Positions 12,746 to 24,444 are shown, numbered from the stretch's first letter. The stretch: 64,000 nt of DNA from Pisaster brevispinus (GCA_023634235.1 JAMKCF010000008.1:13421676-13485675), one strand, 5' to 3'. Notes: generated by a model not told the origin, from the letters alone. Numbers and translations are program-made.

Positions 12746-13380
12746 TTAAGCTCGTCATTTTCGCGGCACTAGTCTTCCAATTGAGCGAAATCAGACCAGC
12801 TTCGCGCGCTAAATATAACCATTACTTTGATTGGCATATTGCCAATCCTCTGCCGCTGCGCGTGTACTATACTGTACGTGTACAGTGGATGGTTGGGCAA
12901 GCTATGTGTGTGTAAACTTCTTGTGCTGTCTTTCTGATCTCTCTGCTGCACGGCTTTGACTGCCCCTATGTCTGCTGAGAAGTCAACACTGAGAATGTCC
13001 AATTTAAGGTACGGTTTCGTTTTTAAAATGTTAAAAGACAACAGGGTGAAGGACGTAAATCATAGGTCTAGCATTGATAATACTTTAGTGGTGTTAGGCT
13101 AACAATACATTATGCTCAGACTAGAGAATTGAATGTAAGAATTGACAAAATTTAAGTAACTACAAAAAGTAGCCCTAGCAACTTGGCCTGACGATGAAAG
13201 TTCATGTAAATTACAATCAATATTATAATAAAAAGTAATAGGCCTAGCCTACAGATTATCTCCTTTAACAGGGGGACTCCGTGTCAAATTGACAGTGACC
13301 AACTCAGAGGTTTTCTTCATTAAACAAAAAATAAAAAAATAAAATAATCCTCTACTACTCAACTACTTTGTAGGACTAAT

Positions 13381-14027
13381 GATTTTCGAGTTGCGAGTAT
13401 GCATTTTTTATCACATTGCTCGAAAACCATACATTGTCGGGTTCCCTCAACAACTTTACAACAATGATACGATCAACTGCTACGATCTAATGGGGACCAG
13501 ACTGTTTTACTCAGACTGATTTACTCAGACTGATTTACTCATTTGGTGCTCGATATGGGGCATGGTGTACCCCCACCCCCCCCCCCCCCACCCATTGTGT
13601 CTTCATTGTGTGCATGGAATCTCGGGAATTCTTCAGAGGATTTTAGGGGGGGTACTTTTGTACAAGAGGAAAATAGTGTGTTAAAGTATGGGAACATGGG
13701 GGGGGTCCTCTACCCCATATCATGATATCAGGCATGGTGTAGATTTGCTCATGTATTACATGTTTTTGCGCAGATGGGTACTTCACAAAACCTTGGTTGC
13801 GCTCAGCCAGCGCGCTGAGTAAAACTGCTACCGATTTGCTCAGTGTGCCGAGCGCAATCAAGGTGTAATGTAATAAATAAGGGCGCGCTGAGTAAATCAG
13901 TCTGGTCCCCATTAGATCGTAGCAGTTGATCGTATCATTGTTGTAAAGTTGTTAAAGGAACACGACAAAGTATGGTTTTCGAGCAATTGTAAACAAAAAT
14001 GCATACTCGCGACTCGAAAAGCATTTG
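13381..14027. mobile_element. palindromic (foldback/MITE-like) element of about 650 bp
   Basis: Arms of about 150 bp (13,381-13,536 and 13,873-14,027) are near-perfect reverse complements, including CAACTTTACAACAATGATAC and TCTAATGGGGACCAGACTG. Between them is a segment of about 330 bp containing GGGGCATGGTGTACCCCCAC, which has a second, reversed copy at 63,670-63,785. No coding sequence is seen. The element lies inside the larger CACTA-like element. Confidence 0.7.
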
Positions 14028-14550
14028 ATTTTCCCTCAAAACGTGTGATGTTTTTGGAACAAATTTCAGCAGTAGGGCTATCTAAAGTACAGTAGGATTC
14101 GATTGGTAAGTTTCATGATCGAGAACGAGGTGGAGAGAAAAATTTCAGCGGGCACAAAAATAGGATTGCGTTGGTGCTGGGTGCTGGGGCCAAGTGAAGT
14201 ATGTACGAAGTGGATTGGCCCTTTGTTAAGTATGTGGCTAGTGAAAAGGTGTAATGAAGGCATATATATTTTTTGTCCTTGCCATATCCTTGTCGTTTGT
14301 AAGATAAGACCCCATTTCAAAACTTTAATATAGCAATGGAATTCATTGATAGCTTGCTCAAATCTTTCTTCTTTTTAAATTTTTTACAGCAACAGATTGG
14401 TCTTTCCTTAATCCTGAGGCAGTAGCCAGTGCCCCTCACTCAATCCTCTTCATCAATTTCAGGAATAAAAACATATATTATAAAGTAAAATGCTGTGATG
14501 TAATTTTACATTTTAAAAGCTATTGGCAGATTGTCACTCATTACTGAAGC

Positions 14551-16974
14551 ATGGATAATTTTCCCTGTTGTCAATGTGAATTTGTATCCAGAAACTTCCT
14601 GAGACTACTAAACCACTATCGTTATATACACAATGGGCCACATTCAAAGATAACATGCAATGTCTGGGGTTGCAAAAAGCTGTTTAGGAATGCAAGGGCC
14701 TTTCAGGTCCATGTAAAACTCAGGCATGCTGCATTTTGGGGAAGGTTTGCTAAATTACCACAGGAAATTCAAGATATACAAGTCCAAGAAGATTTAAGTG
14801 AATCAGAAGAGGATGATGACTTGCCACATGACCAAGTTCAGAATGATCCTGTAGAAGTCATTGTAGATACCGATTCTTTGTCAACAACCTTCATTCTTGG
14901 AATACGAGAGAAATTCAAAGTGAATGATCAGGCTTGTAGTTATGTTGCCGAAGAAACACAAAATTTACTCAGATTAGCAAGAGAACAGTTACAAAGAAAA
15001 GCAAGAAATGCACTGCCTGAAGTGCAGGAAGCCGAGTTAGAGGAAATTTTCAGTTTGTCTGAGATGGAACAGTCATTCACCTTTATCAAAAACAGAGCCA
15101 ATCTCAACTCTTACATTAAAGAACATTTTGATCATGTTGAACCAGTGGAATATGTGTTGGGAAGGAAGACAAATGGCCAAGTGCAAAGCACTCAGTATGT
15201 CAGTATATTGGAGACATTGCAGGTACTTTTGAAGGATGACGATATTTTTGCTCAGGTAATCCAAGGCCATCAAAGTGAGCAGTTTGATAAAGACTACTGT
15301 GATGGTTTGTACTGCAGAGGTCACCCACTTTTCTCACAGCCCTCTCCAAGTATTCAGGTCATACTTTACAACGATGACTTTACGGTTGCTAATCCCATTG
15401 GCAACCGAGTAAAGCAGCTCAAGTTTTCTGCCTTTTATTTTTCCCTGGGAAATTTGCTGCCACAAAATCGGTCTAAGCTGTCCTCAATTCAACTGGTTTT
15501 GTTATGTCAATCCGAGATTGTTTCCAAGTATGGGTTACCAAGGGTGATGAGTCCTATTATTGAAGATCTTAAAGTCCTAGAAACTACTGGCATCAATGTT
15601 GAAAAGGACGGCACAATGCATAATTTTAAAGGAACCCTCTCTATGGTTGTCGCTGATAACCTGGCTGCTCATGGTATCGGCGGCTTCCAGGAAAGTTTCA
15701 ATACTGCACGCTTCTGTAGATTTTGCATGGTCACAAAGACTGAAGTGAAAAACTTTTTCCGGGATGTTGGCCTTGTTTCAAGAAGTAGAGATTCCTTTAA
15801 TGAACAAGCTGAACTTGTGCAACAAGTGCCAGATGTTGCTCGTGTATATGGGGTGAAAAGGAAGAGTCCATTGAATGAACTAAAATATTTCCATGTTGTG
15901 TATGGACTGCCATCAGACCTTGCTCACGACTTGTTTGAAGGTGTTATTCCAAATGTCATGCAAAAGGTCATTATCTACTGTGTTAGGGAGGAATACTTCA
16001 CTCTAGAGTTCTTGAATGAACAAATTGAAACTTTCCCTTATGCAGGAAATGACAAGACAAACAAGCCTTCTAAAATGGCAACACATCTTGGTTCATTCGC
16101 TCTTAAGCAGAAGGCAGTACAGTGCTGGTGTTTCCTTCGCCTTTTGCCACTGATGGTCAGTTCTAAAGTAACTGTTGGCGACAGAGTGTGGGATATTCTT
16201 ACATCACTTCAGGATGTAGTACAAGTTTGTACCTCATCTCAAGTAAATCCAGCTCTGTGTGGCTACTTGGCTGACCTTATTGAATCATTCCTTGGAAAAT
16301 TCTTCAATGAGTTTCCAGAGGATTCCATGAAGCCAAAGTTTCACTACATCATTCACTATCCCCAGTTAATGATGAAATTTGGCCCGCTGGTCCATTGTTG
16401 GTCACTAAGGTTTGAGGGGAAACACTTGTATTTTAAAGAATTGTCCCATCATACCAAAAACAGACGTAATCTATGTAAGACACTTGCAACTAGACATGAA
16501 TACTACCAGGCGTGGATGCGAACCATTCACACAGATTTTGTCAATGTTGTTGAGCACTCTGGTGGAAAGCTGTTCCCGGTTAGGTTATTGTTACGTCCAA
16601 TACAAACACTACTTGAGCCACTACTTGGTGGAAATGAATCTGTCTACACTTGCAAGAAAGTGCAGTTCAATAGCACATGGTACAGTGAGGGTTGGGCTGT
16701 TGCTATAGGGGCAACACCAACAGGATTTGTTCAATTTGGTGTGATCGAACTTTGTTGTATCATTGGTGGCATGGTATATCTTGTATGTAAGCCAGCTGTA
16801 AACACCATATTTGTAAACCATATTCATGCTTTTGAAGTTACACTCACAGACGATGTTTTCATAGTGAAAAAGATTCCAGATCTACTTGACCATTATGCAC
16901 TTGGTGTGTATAACAGCAACAATGGTAAAATAATTGTCCTACGTCATCACATACATGTTCCTGATCAGTTCTAA
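14551..16974 (+). CDS. zinc-finger CACTA/EnSpm-type (TNP2-like) transposase, 807 residues
   Basis: A single uninterrupted frame. The N-terminus has two C2H2 fingers: C6-C9-H22-H27 and C36-C41-H54-H59. An acidic linker follows (about 80-100). CRFC at 389-392 may be a further metal site. The core contains HVVYGLPSDLAHDLFEGV (HDLFEG at 459-464), then PKFHYIIHYPQLMMKFGPLV (from 595) and SLRFEGKHLYFKELSHHTKN (from 618). The order 'D-x-x-HD-LLEG ... PK-HY-x-x-HYP ... MRFE-KH-YFK' is what I know from animal EnSpm/CACTA transposases related to plant TNP2, which cut and rejoin element ends. Catalytic acids were not assigned. The start follows TACTGAAGC and gives the complete first finger. No stop or frameshift breaks the frame, which suggests recent activity or constraint. 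A domesticated host gene is the alternative. Confidence 0.75.
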   Translation: MDNFPCCQCEFVSRNFLRLLNHYRYIHNGPHSKITCNVWGCKKLFRNARAFQVHVKLRHAAFWGRFAKLPQEIQDIQVQEDLSESEEDDDLPHDQVQNDPVEVIVDTDSLSTTFILGIREKFKVNDQACSYVAEETQNLLRLAREQLQRKARNALPEVQEAELEEIFSLSEMEQSFTFIKNRANLNSYIKEHFDHVEPVEYVLGRKTNGQVQSTQYVSILETLQVLLKDDDIFAQVIQGHQSEQFDKDYCDGLYCRGHPLFSQPSPSIQVILYNDDFTVANPIGNRVKQLKFSAFYFSLGNLLPQNRSKLSSIQLVLLCQSEIVSKYGLPRVMSPIIEDLKVLETTGINVEKDGTMHNFKGTLSMVVADNLAAHGIGGFQESFNTARFCRFCMVTKTEVKNFFRDVGLVSRSRDSFNEQAELVQQVPDVARVYGVKRKSPLNELKYFHVVYGLPSDLAHDLFEGVIPNVMQKVIIYCVREEYFTLEFLNEQIETFPYAGNDKTNKPSKMATHLGSFALKQKAVQCWCFLRLLPLMVSSKVTVGDRVWDILTSLQDVVQVCTSSQVNPALCGYLADLIESFLGKFFNEFPEDSMKPKFHYIIHYPQLMMKFGPLVHCWSLRFEGKHLYFKELSHHTKNRRNLCKTLATRHEYYQAWMRTIHTDFVNVVEHSGGKLFPVRLLLRPIQTLLEPLLGGNESVYTCKKVQFNSTWYSEGWAVAIGATPTGFVQFGVIELCCIIGGMVYLVCKPAVNTIFVNHIHAFEVTLTDDVFIVKKIPDLLDHYALGVYNSNNGKIIVLRHHIHVPDQF

Positions 16975-17347
16975 CTGAGAGGGTGGAGGTCGGTTGGAGG
17001 TCGGGTACTGCCTGGACATTGTGTTGCTGCCTTAGCCCTGGGGGTGTTGGGGCCCAGCAAGGCAGAGCTTTGGACTCCTTCCTCCATGATTACACCGAGC
17101 ACGGTTTGACCTTGCAGGGGAAGTGCTGCAGGATACCTTGAACTGAAGAGCTGTTGTCTCTCACCGCAGTCTCCAATTCAGAGATTTCTGAATGTGTAAC
17201 TCTCTATTCTAATTGCAAATCTTGAGTGGCTGTTGAGTTGGCAAATAGTATGATCCGCTGTACAGTAACATAACTATCTGGTCAAACCTCATACATTAGG
17301 AGGTGGGAAATTATTTACTGTCTTACCATTGGTATTACACACTGCAG
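16975..17347 (+). other. short spacer between the two element genes
   Basis: GGTCGG-rich sequence directly after the transposase stop, then AT-rich sequence up to the acceptor CACTGCAG. No start codon exon for the second gene was identified here. Its first exon may be very short, or the second gene may be spliced from a transcript shared with the transposase. Confidence 0.35.
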
Positions 17348-17626
17348 ATTACTTTTTGTGTATGGAAATCAACAAAAAAGAGTTGAATTTTCGCTGGAGG
17401 ATGAGGAGAGCGGGGCATGTGTTAAAGGCATAAAGGAAAGAGCTTGCAGGATATTCAACTTGCAGAACGCCCATGTGAAGCTGTGGGATAGGGGATTCGA
17501 AGACTGGTGTGACCCAGACAATGACCAGGAGATAGTGGAGAACAACACAAAAGTACTAATAACAGAAGAAGAGGCTATTTGTACTTCAGCTCCCACTGTA
17601 CCTTCAACTTCATCTTCTCCATGTGG
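17348..17626 (+). CDS. SAMD3-like exon 1 of those visible
   Basis: The acceptor is CTGCAG, the donor GTATGT, and the end phase 2. It encodes LLFVYGNQQKRVEFSLEDEE through a Ser/Thr/Pro-rich linker. The codon begun before the exon implies an upstream exon that was not located. Confidence 0.65.
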
Positions 17627-20600
17627 GTATGTACTTGAAATACTAAGTGCAATGTATATTGTGTTCATAATTGCACAACGCCATAACTGTTCTTCACAAA
17701 ATAATTTAGGACTACCCATCTATGTTCCCTTTCTCATGCATAGGATTGTCCAAATGGGACGGGGTCAATGAACAACCCCTTTTAACTGTGTTTAAAACAA
17801 TAAAATAAAACAACTTGATTCATTTGTAAAGCAGATTTTAAGAAATTGCATTTAATTATTGTCATTGTTTCAGGAATTTTGTGTACTGTGTAGTCCTTAA
17901 TTTTTGCATCTTCTGTTTTGCAGGTTTTCCAGCCAACAGTTACCTACTGAACAGCAAAACTCATCTTCTCAACTGCCATCGGGTTCTCTAAGCTGGATAA
18001 TGCGCTACAACATTCCAGAGTTTCCAAGCAACATCACCCATAAACTTGAGAAAGGAGAGTTGCTCAGGGAGGGTGAGAGGTCTGCAATCCTAGAAGCGAT
18101 ATACAGCAGTGTGAAGACATATACATTGTAAGTTTTCAGATCATCATTTTTTAAACCCTAACCATGTCTCAAACGCAAAGGTGACACAGATTGGAAAATA
18201 TTTGCATCCTGTGACCTTCAGGAAAACAGGCTAAAGACAGCTAGAATAAGTGCAATTTTTTGGAGGAGTAGGGTCAAGCTGCACCACTACTGCTATATTG
18301 AGTGCCCAAAAAATGCAACTAACCCCCGGTTTATCCTATAGCATTGTGCCTCACTTTCAAGTCTCTGGCTTTTCATGTCCTTCAACAGGTATACTCTCCG
18401 GGTACTGCTAGGAGGTTATTGGAAACTAGTACTAATAACTTTCTAAACTAAATTCTGTAATCAATTTCCTTAAACTCTCACAGAAAAATTGAAACACAAC
18501 TGTCAGTAATGATAAAAAACACAATTTTGTCTATGCTATTTATTCAGTTTTCTTTTGGCAACATTGCTGAAGGTAGCCTGAACTACTTCAAAATAAAACT
18601 TAAAGGAGTTCCATCAACACACGCAAAAAACCCGAGTGTGATTCACCAAAGCATTCTTGAGATTAAGAAGTTGGAAGTGTTAATGCTGCAAGTTAATCAC
18701 ATGATATAAATTGAAGTACATTTTTTTTTCGTGGTAGAAGGCAAAATTTGTTTTTGAAATGCTGGAATGCATTCGTTAGATGTGATGTTTTTACATGAAC
18801 CTTTCTCTCACTTTGACATCTCTAATACAGCTATCCCACATCTGCTCAATACAACCACATCATTAGTTTGCTGTTTAAACGATTTTCAAAGTTGGACAAA
18901 CAAGCAGATATGGCATTAGACAATGCAAGGGTAAGTTTAAAGTATTTTATTACTGATTTTTATTTATTTTTTTTCAATCTTACACCATTCAATTTATGTA
19001 ATTCTGACCCTTCACAACAAATTTTGAAAGAAGTGAAGCGGTCACAAAAGGGAGAAACAAATAGTCCACATTGTGTCCAAAGCTGTAGCTTATTTTTGGG
19101 GGGTAAAAATGCACTGAGTCCTTAAAAAACCTCCTGAATTGTACCATCTGGGCGGTTCCAGGTGTAGAATAAGTGGGATCCATGAGGGGGAATCCCACAA
19201 GCCATTGTAAGTGTTTTTCATATTTGGCAAATTTACTCCCTTGAAAAGCTTATCATAATCGTTTCTTTTGTCGTGTAGACCCTATGGAAATACAGATTGC
19301 AATACAAGTTTGCAAATTCCCGTAGACGTGATGACCATGAGGTGCAAATTGTAATCAGGCATAAGAGGAAGGGGAACCAGATTCTTCCAGTCTCACACAT
19401 CGGCAAAAAACAACCACCGCAATGGGGTATTGCAAATTATCAGCCGTCAAGACCATCTTCTGAAGATGACGCTTCCATCAAAGCCCACATTCTATGGATG
19501 CAGCAAGAAACTTCTAAACGTAAACCAAACTGTGAGCGGATCAAATTGGCAATGTCTATGACCTTGTCTGATAGACGGCAGCTCATCAATAAGGAAGGGG
19601 CTTCAGTTTTGAAGATACAACAGACGTATCCTTGGCTCTTTGACGAAGACGAGGTCAGTCTTTCTTTTGTTTTCGCCCACATAGTTTGCATCATGGGCGT
19701 TAATTTTCTCTTCTGGATTAAGGCTTTTTTGCATTGATTTATGAAAAACTGCCATTTATTCATTTATTCAACCCAATGAAGATTTTGCCACAATGTCATG
19801 GTGATATTGCTCACTGTCCTTATTTTCAGGTTTTTGTCCTCTGCTCTGCAACATTTTTGCAGGTTGAAATTAATTGACAAGGTCTGACATGACATAATAC
19901 AGTTATTTCCATACACTTTCCTAGACTTAGCTTCAACTAATACAACAATGTGCCTTGATAACAAATGTGCCTCGATCAAACATTTGTACTAATAGATGCA
20001 GAACGAATTCCAACGTTTGACAGGAGGGAGTGAAGGACCTCGGGACCTTCTTCAAGCAGGCCTACAAAAGTATGAAGATCCAATAATTAAGATTTTCAGG
20101 AGCCAGAAGAAAAAGGTACCATATGTTGAGTCGGCGCTTGAAGCAATTGGATTGCAACGTGAGGAGAAAAGTCGAAGAGGTAAAAACAAACATGCAACAC
20201 ATATACTATCTAATAGTCATTGTTTTCAAATGCTCGTAATTTTTCATAACTTTTTAAGTCGAGCACAATAAATATTTGGTCTGTGATAGACACTTAAAAT
20301 TAACAAGCGGAAAAGAGTTGGTATTAAACAAATAGGAAGACTTGAGGTATAATTTTGTCCTGTGTTGTCGTGACTAGGTTACATCTCTTATAAGTATCTG
20401 AAGGGATGACTGAACATTTCAACTTTATGTGTGAGAGATTAACTGAAATGTTACCCAACACATACATGCAGAAACAAATTGTTTAGCACATGCCATATCT
20501 GAGCAATGTTTCAGGCGGTATTTTAATTAAGAGTCACAAATCTCTATATCTTTACTCTCTTTTTGCAGAAACTGCAAACATTGCTGCAGCGCTTGCAGTT

Positions 20601-22705
20601 CCATTTCTTTTGAAGGAGCAGGTTGATGACCTCATTATCCTTGGAGATGATATTGTAAGTTTAAAAGTACAGCAGGGCTTGGTTTCACAAAGAGCTAAGA
20701 TTGATCTTAAATGAAAATCACCTTTAGTTGCAAAGTGTGATGTCCCAATTAATACAAATCACTGTGGCAATTACTGACGACTCGCATTAACTTGTATTAT
20801 AGTGCTTTGCCTTATAGATATATTCTACAAATGTCACACAAGTGGTTTTTAAAGGGGCACACCGGCTTCGTTGGGCTATTTGGGCTACAAAATAGGCTAA
20901 CATATGACTTCAAAGGTCTTCCAGGAATGGAGAAGAACGGTTCATAAAAGAAACCATCAAATTTTGCCGTTTTTGAGCATTTTTCAAAAAACGAAGGTCA
21001 CGTGATTTATCCGAACCAAAAAAGTGGTTCGGATAAATCACGTGATCTTCTGAGATAGTTTTACTTCCAGCCGTATAAAAGTCAATTACTGAACCAAATT
21101 TAAATCTGTTTTTTTTTTATATTGTTCACGAGTATTTGACAAAAAAGACTATTTATTCAGATTATTGATACAATTTGTAAATAATGATGAAAAATCGAAC
21201 GTAAGATTCGCATTCAGAGAGTCCGTGCAACCGAAGCGTGTTTTACGGCGCACCAGCGTGGGAGCTAGCGGAACGTAAACCTTGGGGCATATCCCGTACA
21301 GCCTGTGCCGTGTCTCGTGGGGCCAGAGAGAGAAACCTGGGGCATGAACTCCCCAGTTTGCCGGTCTAGCCGTGAGCTTGGGAGCTTGTCGGAGGGGTAG
21401 GGAGCCAGACCAACAATTACGTTTTTTTAGGAGGATTTTAGTCTGATACCCTAGCTATTATCCCCTAACTATTGCAACGTGTTGCCTGCGCTACACACGC
21501 GGGACGACGACGGAGAATATTTATCCCATACAGCTGGTCTACTTCTATGATAGCTGCACAATGTCCACCCCCCCCCCCCCCCACACACACACACACAATT
21601 GCTGCTTTTGCTGGCTTTCCCTTTGGATTTATCGTGTGTTTTTTTTACTTTTTACTTTTCGTTGGACCACCTTCTGAGTGTTTTTCCTTGCAATGTTTTT
21701 TTGTACCGATCCTTGGATGTCGAAGAAACGTTCTCCATTGCAAGTACACAGAATATAGTACGTCGTCGTACACAGAATACAGGTTGGACTGACGTCCGTT
21801 CATGTCTGTTTTTTATTTACACGTGAATTTGTGCTTGATGGGTATGAAGTCTGGATCCTCATGCCTCGCCATTTTTATAATTGATACATAAACAGAGCTC
21901 CAGTCTACTTACAACATTGCGCAACATTGTACGTAAACTTGACAGTTGCAACGGCTGGAAAAGCGTATAAGCTGACCTTTGACCGCGTTTTGTTTTTTTC
22001 ACATTTTTCGTTAATTACGTGATATTTTGATGATTTTTTTTTACACCAACCATCTCAAAATTGTTGTCTGTCATTCCACATCACTATATTAGGTAAACAG
22101 TAAGCCGGTGTGTCCCTTTAACTGCTGGTAAACAGTCCAGAGCTGTTTAAAACATAAGGCAATGACATTGTGTCAGGATACTAACTACAAGTCATGTAAA
22201 AACAATGTATTTGTCCACAATTCACACATGTGAATCATGTTTCAATAAAATTTATGGATTTTGCCTTTATTTTTGGTAGTTGTGGTTGACACCACCAAAC
22301 TATTGCAACAAATACAGGTGTGTAATATTGATACTCACCACATTGACCATTTGTTCCATTAAAAGTGCGCTGTAGTGCAATCTTTCTTATACAATGCTTC
22401 TTTCTTTCCAGGGGAAGGGTTTTGCAGTCATCCAAGGGGATGGTGACAAACTTTCATCATGTGAAACCTTTAATTTGATCATTGATGGCATAGCAGTAAG
22501 TAGCTCCTCAAACCTCATGACTGCCCTGTCTATTTATTTCGCTGGATTTTATGTTTTCAATCTGGCGTATCCTTCAGACCTCAAGAAGACATGTACTTTT
22601 TACCAGAAGGTAATCTTTAATATCCAAGACAACCTGAAACCCGAAAGAGCTGTCATCTCCCTTCTGGAGAAGCTCAACCAAATGACACCCAATGTTTCAC
22701 CTTAA
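17348..22705 (+). CDS. 'SAMD3-like' element-associated protein, seven visible exons
   Basis: Seven exons join in one frame into 506 residues ending at a TGA/TAA-free run and a TAA at 22,703: 17,348-17,626; 17,924-18,127; 18,831-18,930; 19,279-19,653; 19,996-20,179; 20,569-20,654; 22,412-22,705. Every junction keeps frame. The N-terminal part (VYGNQQKRVEF ... VKLWDRGFEDWCD) looks like a small ubiquitin/PB1-like fold (inference). The middle has TYTFYPTSAQYNHIISLLFK, basic KRKGN and QQTYPWLFDEDE. The C-terminus has YVFNLAYPSDLKKTC. From memory this order (YP-x-x-x-Q motif, WP-x-LF, 'LNL-YP-ELR') matches multicopy fish and invertebrate proteins annotated 'sterile alpha motif domain-containing protein 3-like'. 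I see no clear SAM domain in what is visible. The start exon was not found. Position downstream of the transposase suggests a second element protein (a TnpA-like DNA binder would be one idea) or a captured host gene. Confidence 0.7.
17924..18127 (+). CDS. SAMD3-like exon 2
   Basis: The acceptor TTTTGCAG and donor GTAAGT. It encodes a Gln/Ser-rich linker, then LSWIMRYNIPEFPSNITHKL and a helical segment ending SSVKTYT. Confidence 0.7.
18831..18930 (+). CDS. SAMD3-like exon 3
   Basis: The acceptor is TAATACAG and the donor GTAAGT. It encodes FYPTSAQYNHIISLLFKRFS and onward to DNAR. Confidence 0.7.
19279..19653 (+). CDS. SAMD3-like exon 4
   Basis: The acceptor is TCGTGTAG and the donor GTCAGT; 125 codons in phase 0. 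It encodes TLWKYRLQYKFANSRRRDDH, a basic stretch, and ends YPWLFDEDE. Confidence 0.7.
19996..20179 (+). CDS. SAMD3-like exon 5
   Basis: The acceptor is AATAG and the donor GTAAAA. It encodes MQNEFQRLTGGSEGPRDLLQ onward to a Lys/Arg-rich end. Confidence 0.65.
20569..20654 (+). CDS. SAMD3-like exon 6
   Basis: The acceptor is TTTTTGCAG and the donor GTAAGT. It encodes ETANIAAALAVPFLLKEQVD then DLIILGDDI. Confidence 0.7.
20853..22117. mobile_element. TTAA-flanked DNA transposon, 1.27 kb, non-autonomous
   Basis: Ends AGGGGCACACCGGCTT (20,853) and AAGCCGGTGTGTCCCT (to 22,117) are 16-bp inverted repeats with one mismatch. TTAA flanks both sides (20,849-20,852 and 22,118-22,121). TTAA duplication is typical of piggyBac and Kolobok elements. 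No transposase frame is present. It sits in the last intron of the SAMD3-like gene, so it inserted into the larger element. A related 246-bp copy is at 57,766-58,011. Confidence 0.8.
20998..21045. repeat. perfect 20-bp hairpin inside the TTAA element
   Basis: TCACGTGATTTATCCGAACC (20,998-21,017) is followed after 8 bases by its exact reverse complement (21,026-21,045). No mismatches. Such a stem could fold in DNA or RNA; function unknown. Confidence 0.85.
22412..22705 (+). CDS. SAMD3-like last exon
   Basis: The acceptor is TCTTTCCAG and the stop TAA is at 22,703-22,705. It encodes GKGFAVIQGDGDKLSSCETF, the IDGIAV strand, and FNLAYPSDLKKTCTFYQKVI, the most conserved-looking part of the protein. 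Confidence 0.75.
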   Translation, partial: GKGFAVIQGDGDKLSSCETFNLIIDGIAVSSSSNLMTALSIYFAGFYVFNLAYPSDLKKTCTFYQKVIFNIQDNLKPERAVISLLEKLNQMTPNVSP

Positions 22706-24440
22706 GGCCCTTTCACATGAGCACTAGTAACAAAGATCATCGGTAATGGGTGCCGGTTGTCTGTCACTTCGTTCTATGAAAAGGGCGCTGTTGATCTGCT
22801 GCCAGTGTTTTTAATGGTGAGATGCGCACAACAAATGTGGCTTTATTATTATTATTATTATTATTAAGATTTTTGAAGGTTTCCAACATTTTTGTCCTTT
22901 CACACGAAGTGCAGTTTGTAAAATGTTAGGAATGTGAATTTCTGCGTTTACACAAAATTTTAGTACCGCAAAGGTCGTTAGTTGGTTAGAAAATTCCATT
23001 TGTAATTAAATTGAATGTTTCAATGTCTCTTCCCTCGATTTTTGTTGGGGAACAGTCAGTATTTGTATTGAAGCCTGTTTCAATTAGCTAGTATACGATT
23101 ATTGACTGCTTTGAGTGCTATGGTTAAAACTGCGACCGAGGTGATCCTCGGCGCGTTCTGTTTTCCCCGAGGATAGAACACTGCGGGGATCACCGAGGGA
23201 GTCGTATTTTTAACCATAGCATCAGTAAAAACGGTCATACTTGTTTTATAACACCCAATACATATATTGTGCCTAGACGTCATGGTACCAAAAAGCTGCT
23301 GTTGCCATGGGATAGTACATCGTTGGCTATGGATAAAATAACTTTTTATAATACCTTGTTTGCTGCGTGTATAGCGCGCCGCGTTCGCGCAGCCTTCTAG
23401 TAAAAATAAGACTTATCATGTGACGCGCTCTAAACCAATCAAAAGGCAGAATATTTGTAAGGGGTGTTATAATGTTTAAATGTTTCTTAGATACACATTG
23501 ATGAAGGACAACCATATTTCTTGTTTACAAAAATGACAATTTTCCATCTTACTTCAATGATAAATTACCCCATCAACCAGATAACATTCTTTTTCGTTTA
23601 ATTTACACATCTGAGGTCATACAATACTTTTCAGTAGCTTTTAGATTTGTAATTATTGTGGGCTGTTGTAAATTTATTTTTGTTTGTGCAATAACGAATT
23701 CAATCTAAGTGACAGTGTCTCTCAACCACGCAATATTGTTTGCTGTACCTAAAATTGTTTGTTAGATCAGTGTTTTAAAGGTACACTCTCATTGAGGGTT
23801 TGAAAGTTGAAAATGCTTGGCTGTCATACTTGACCGAACTATTCAATTACATGGCAATAGTAACAACTCATCCTAAAATGAACTTTAGTGCTCTGTGAAT
23901 CGAGCCATAGTACAAAATGTCACATACTTTAGCCAGCTTTTTATGAATTTTAACCTGTAACTACAACACTTTTTCTTGTTTAACTTTGCAATTAACATAT
24001 AATGGAACAGCCTGATAAAAGTGATATTCATTTAAAACTTGCTTAAAATAATTGGTTTTACAGTTAAATGACATAATAAATAATGTCATGATATTTATTA
24101 TCATACTTGCAATGTTTTTATCTATTGTAATATTATGTGAGATTTATGTTTAACAGGAATAAACAATTGTCAGAAATGATAATATGTTGTGTTTCTTTCT
24201 ATAGCAGGTGTGATTATGATTATGGAATGGCATCCAAGGACATTGGCACTGTGTAACCCAAACTCCACACTGCAGCATTTGTTTCCTTCCATTTAAACCA
24301 ATGTAACGGAAACGAGGCTTGAAAGAAAATAGTCTGGTTCCATGTTGTGAAAAAAGAAATGAACTAAAAATGTCCTTTTGTTAACAGCATCCATCACACA
24401 AAGATACAGCTGTGCTGTACACATGTCACTTGGATCTGCC
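22706..24440. other. 3' part of the large element, non-coding
   Basis: Contains a TTA microsatellite (22,846-22,866) and an imperfect palindrome with GCTATGGTTAAAA arms (about 23,118-23,225). Otherwise AT-rich with no supported exon. Confidence 0.45.
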
Positions 24441-24444
24441 ACGG

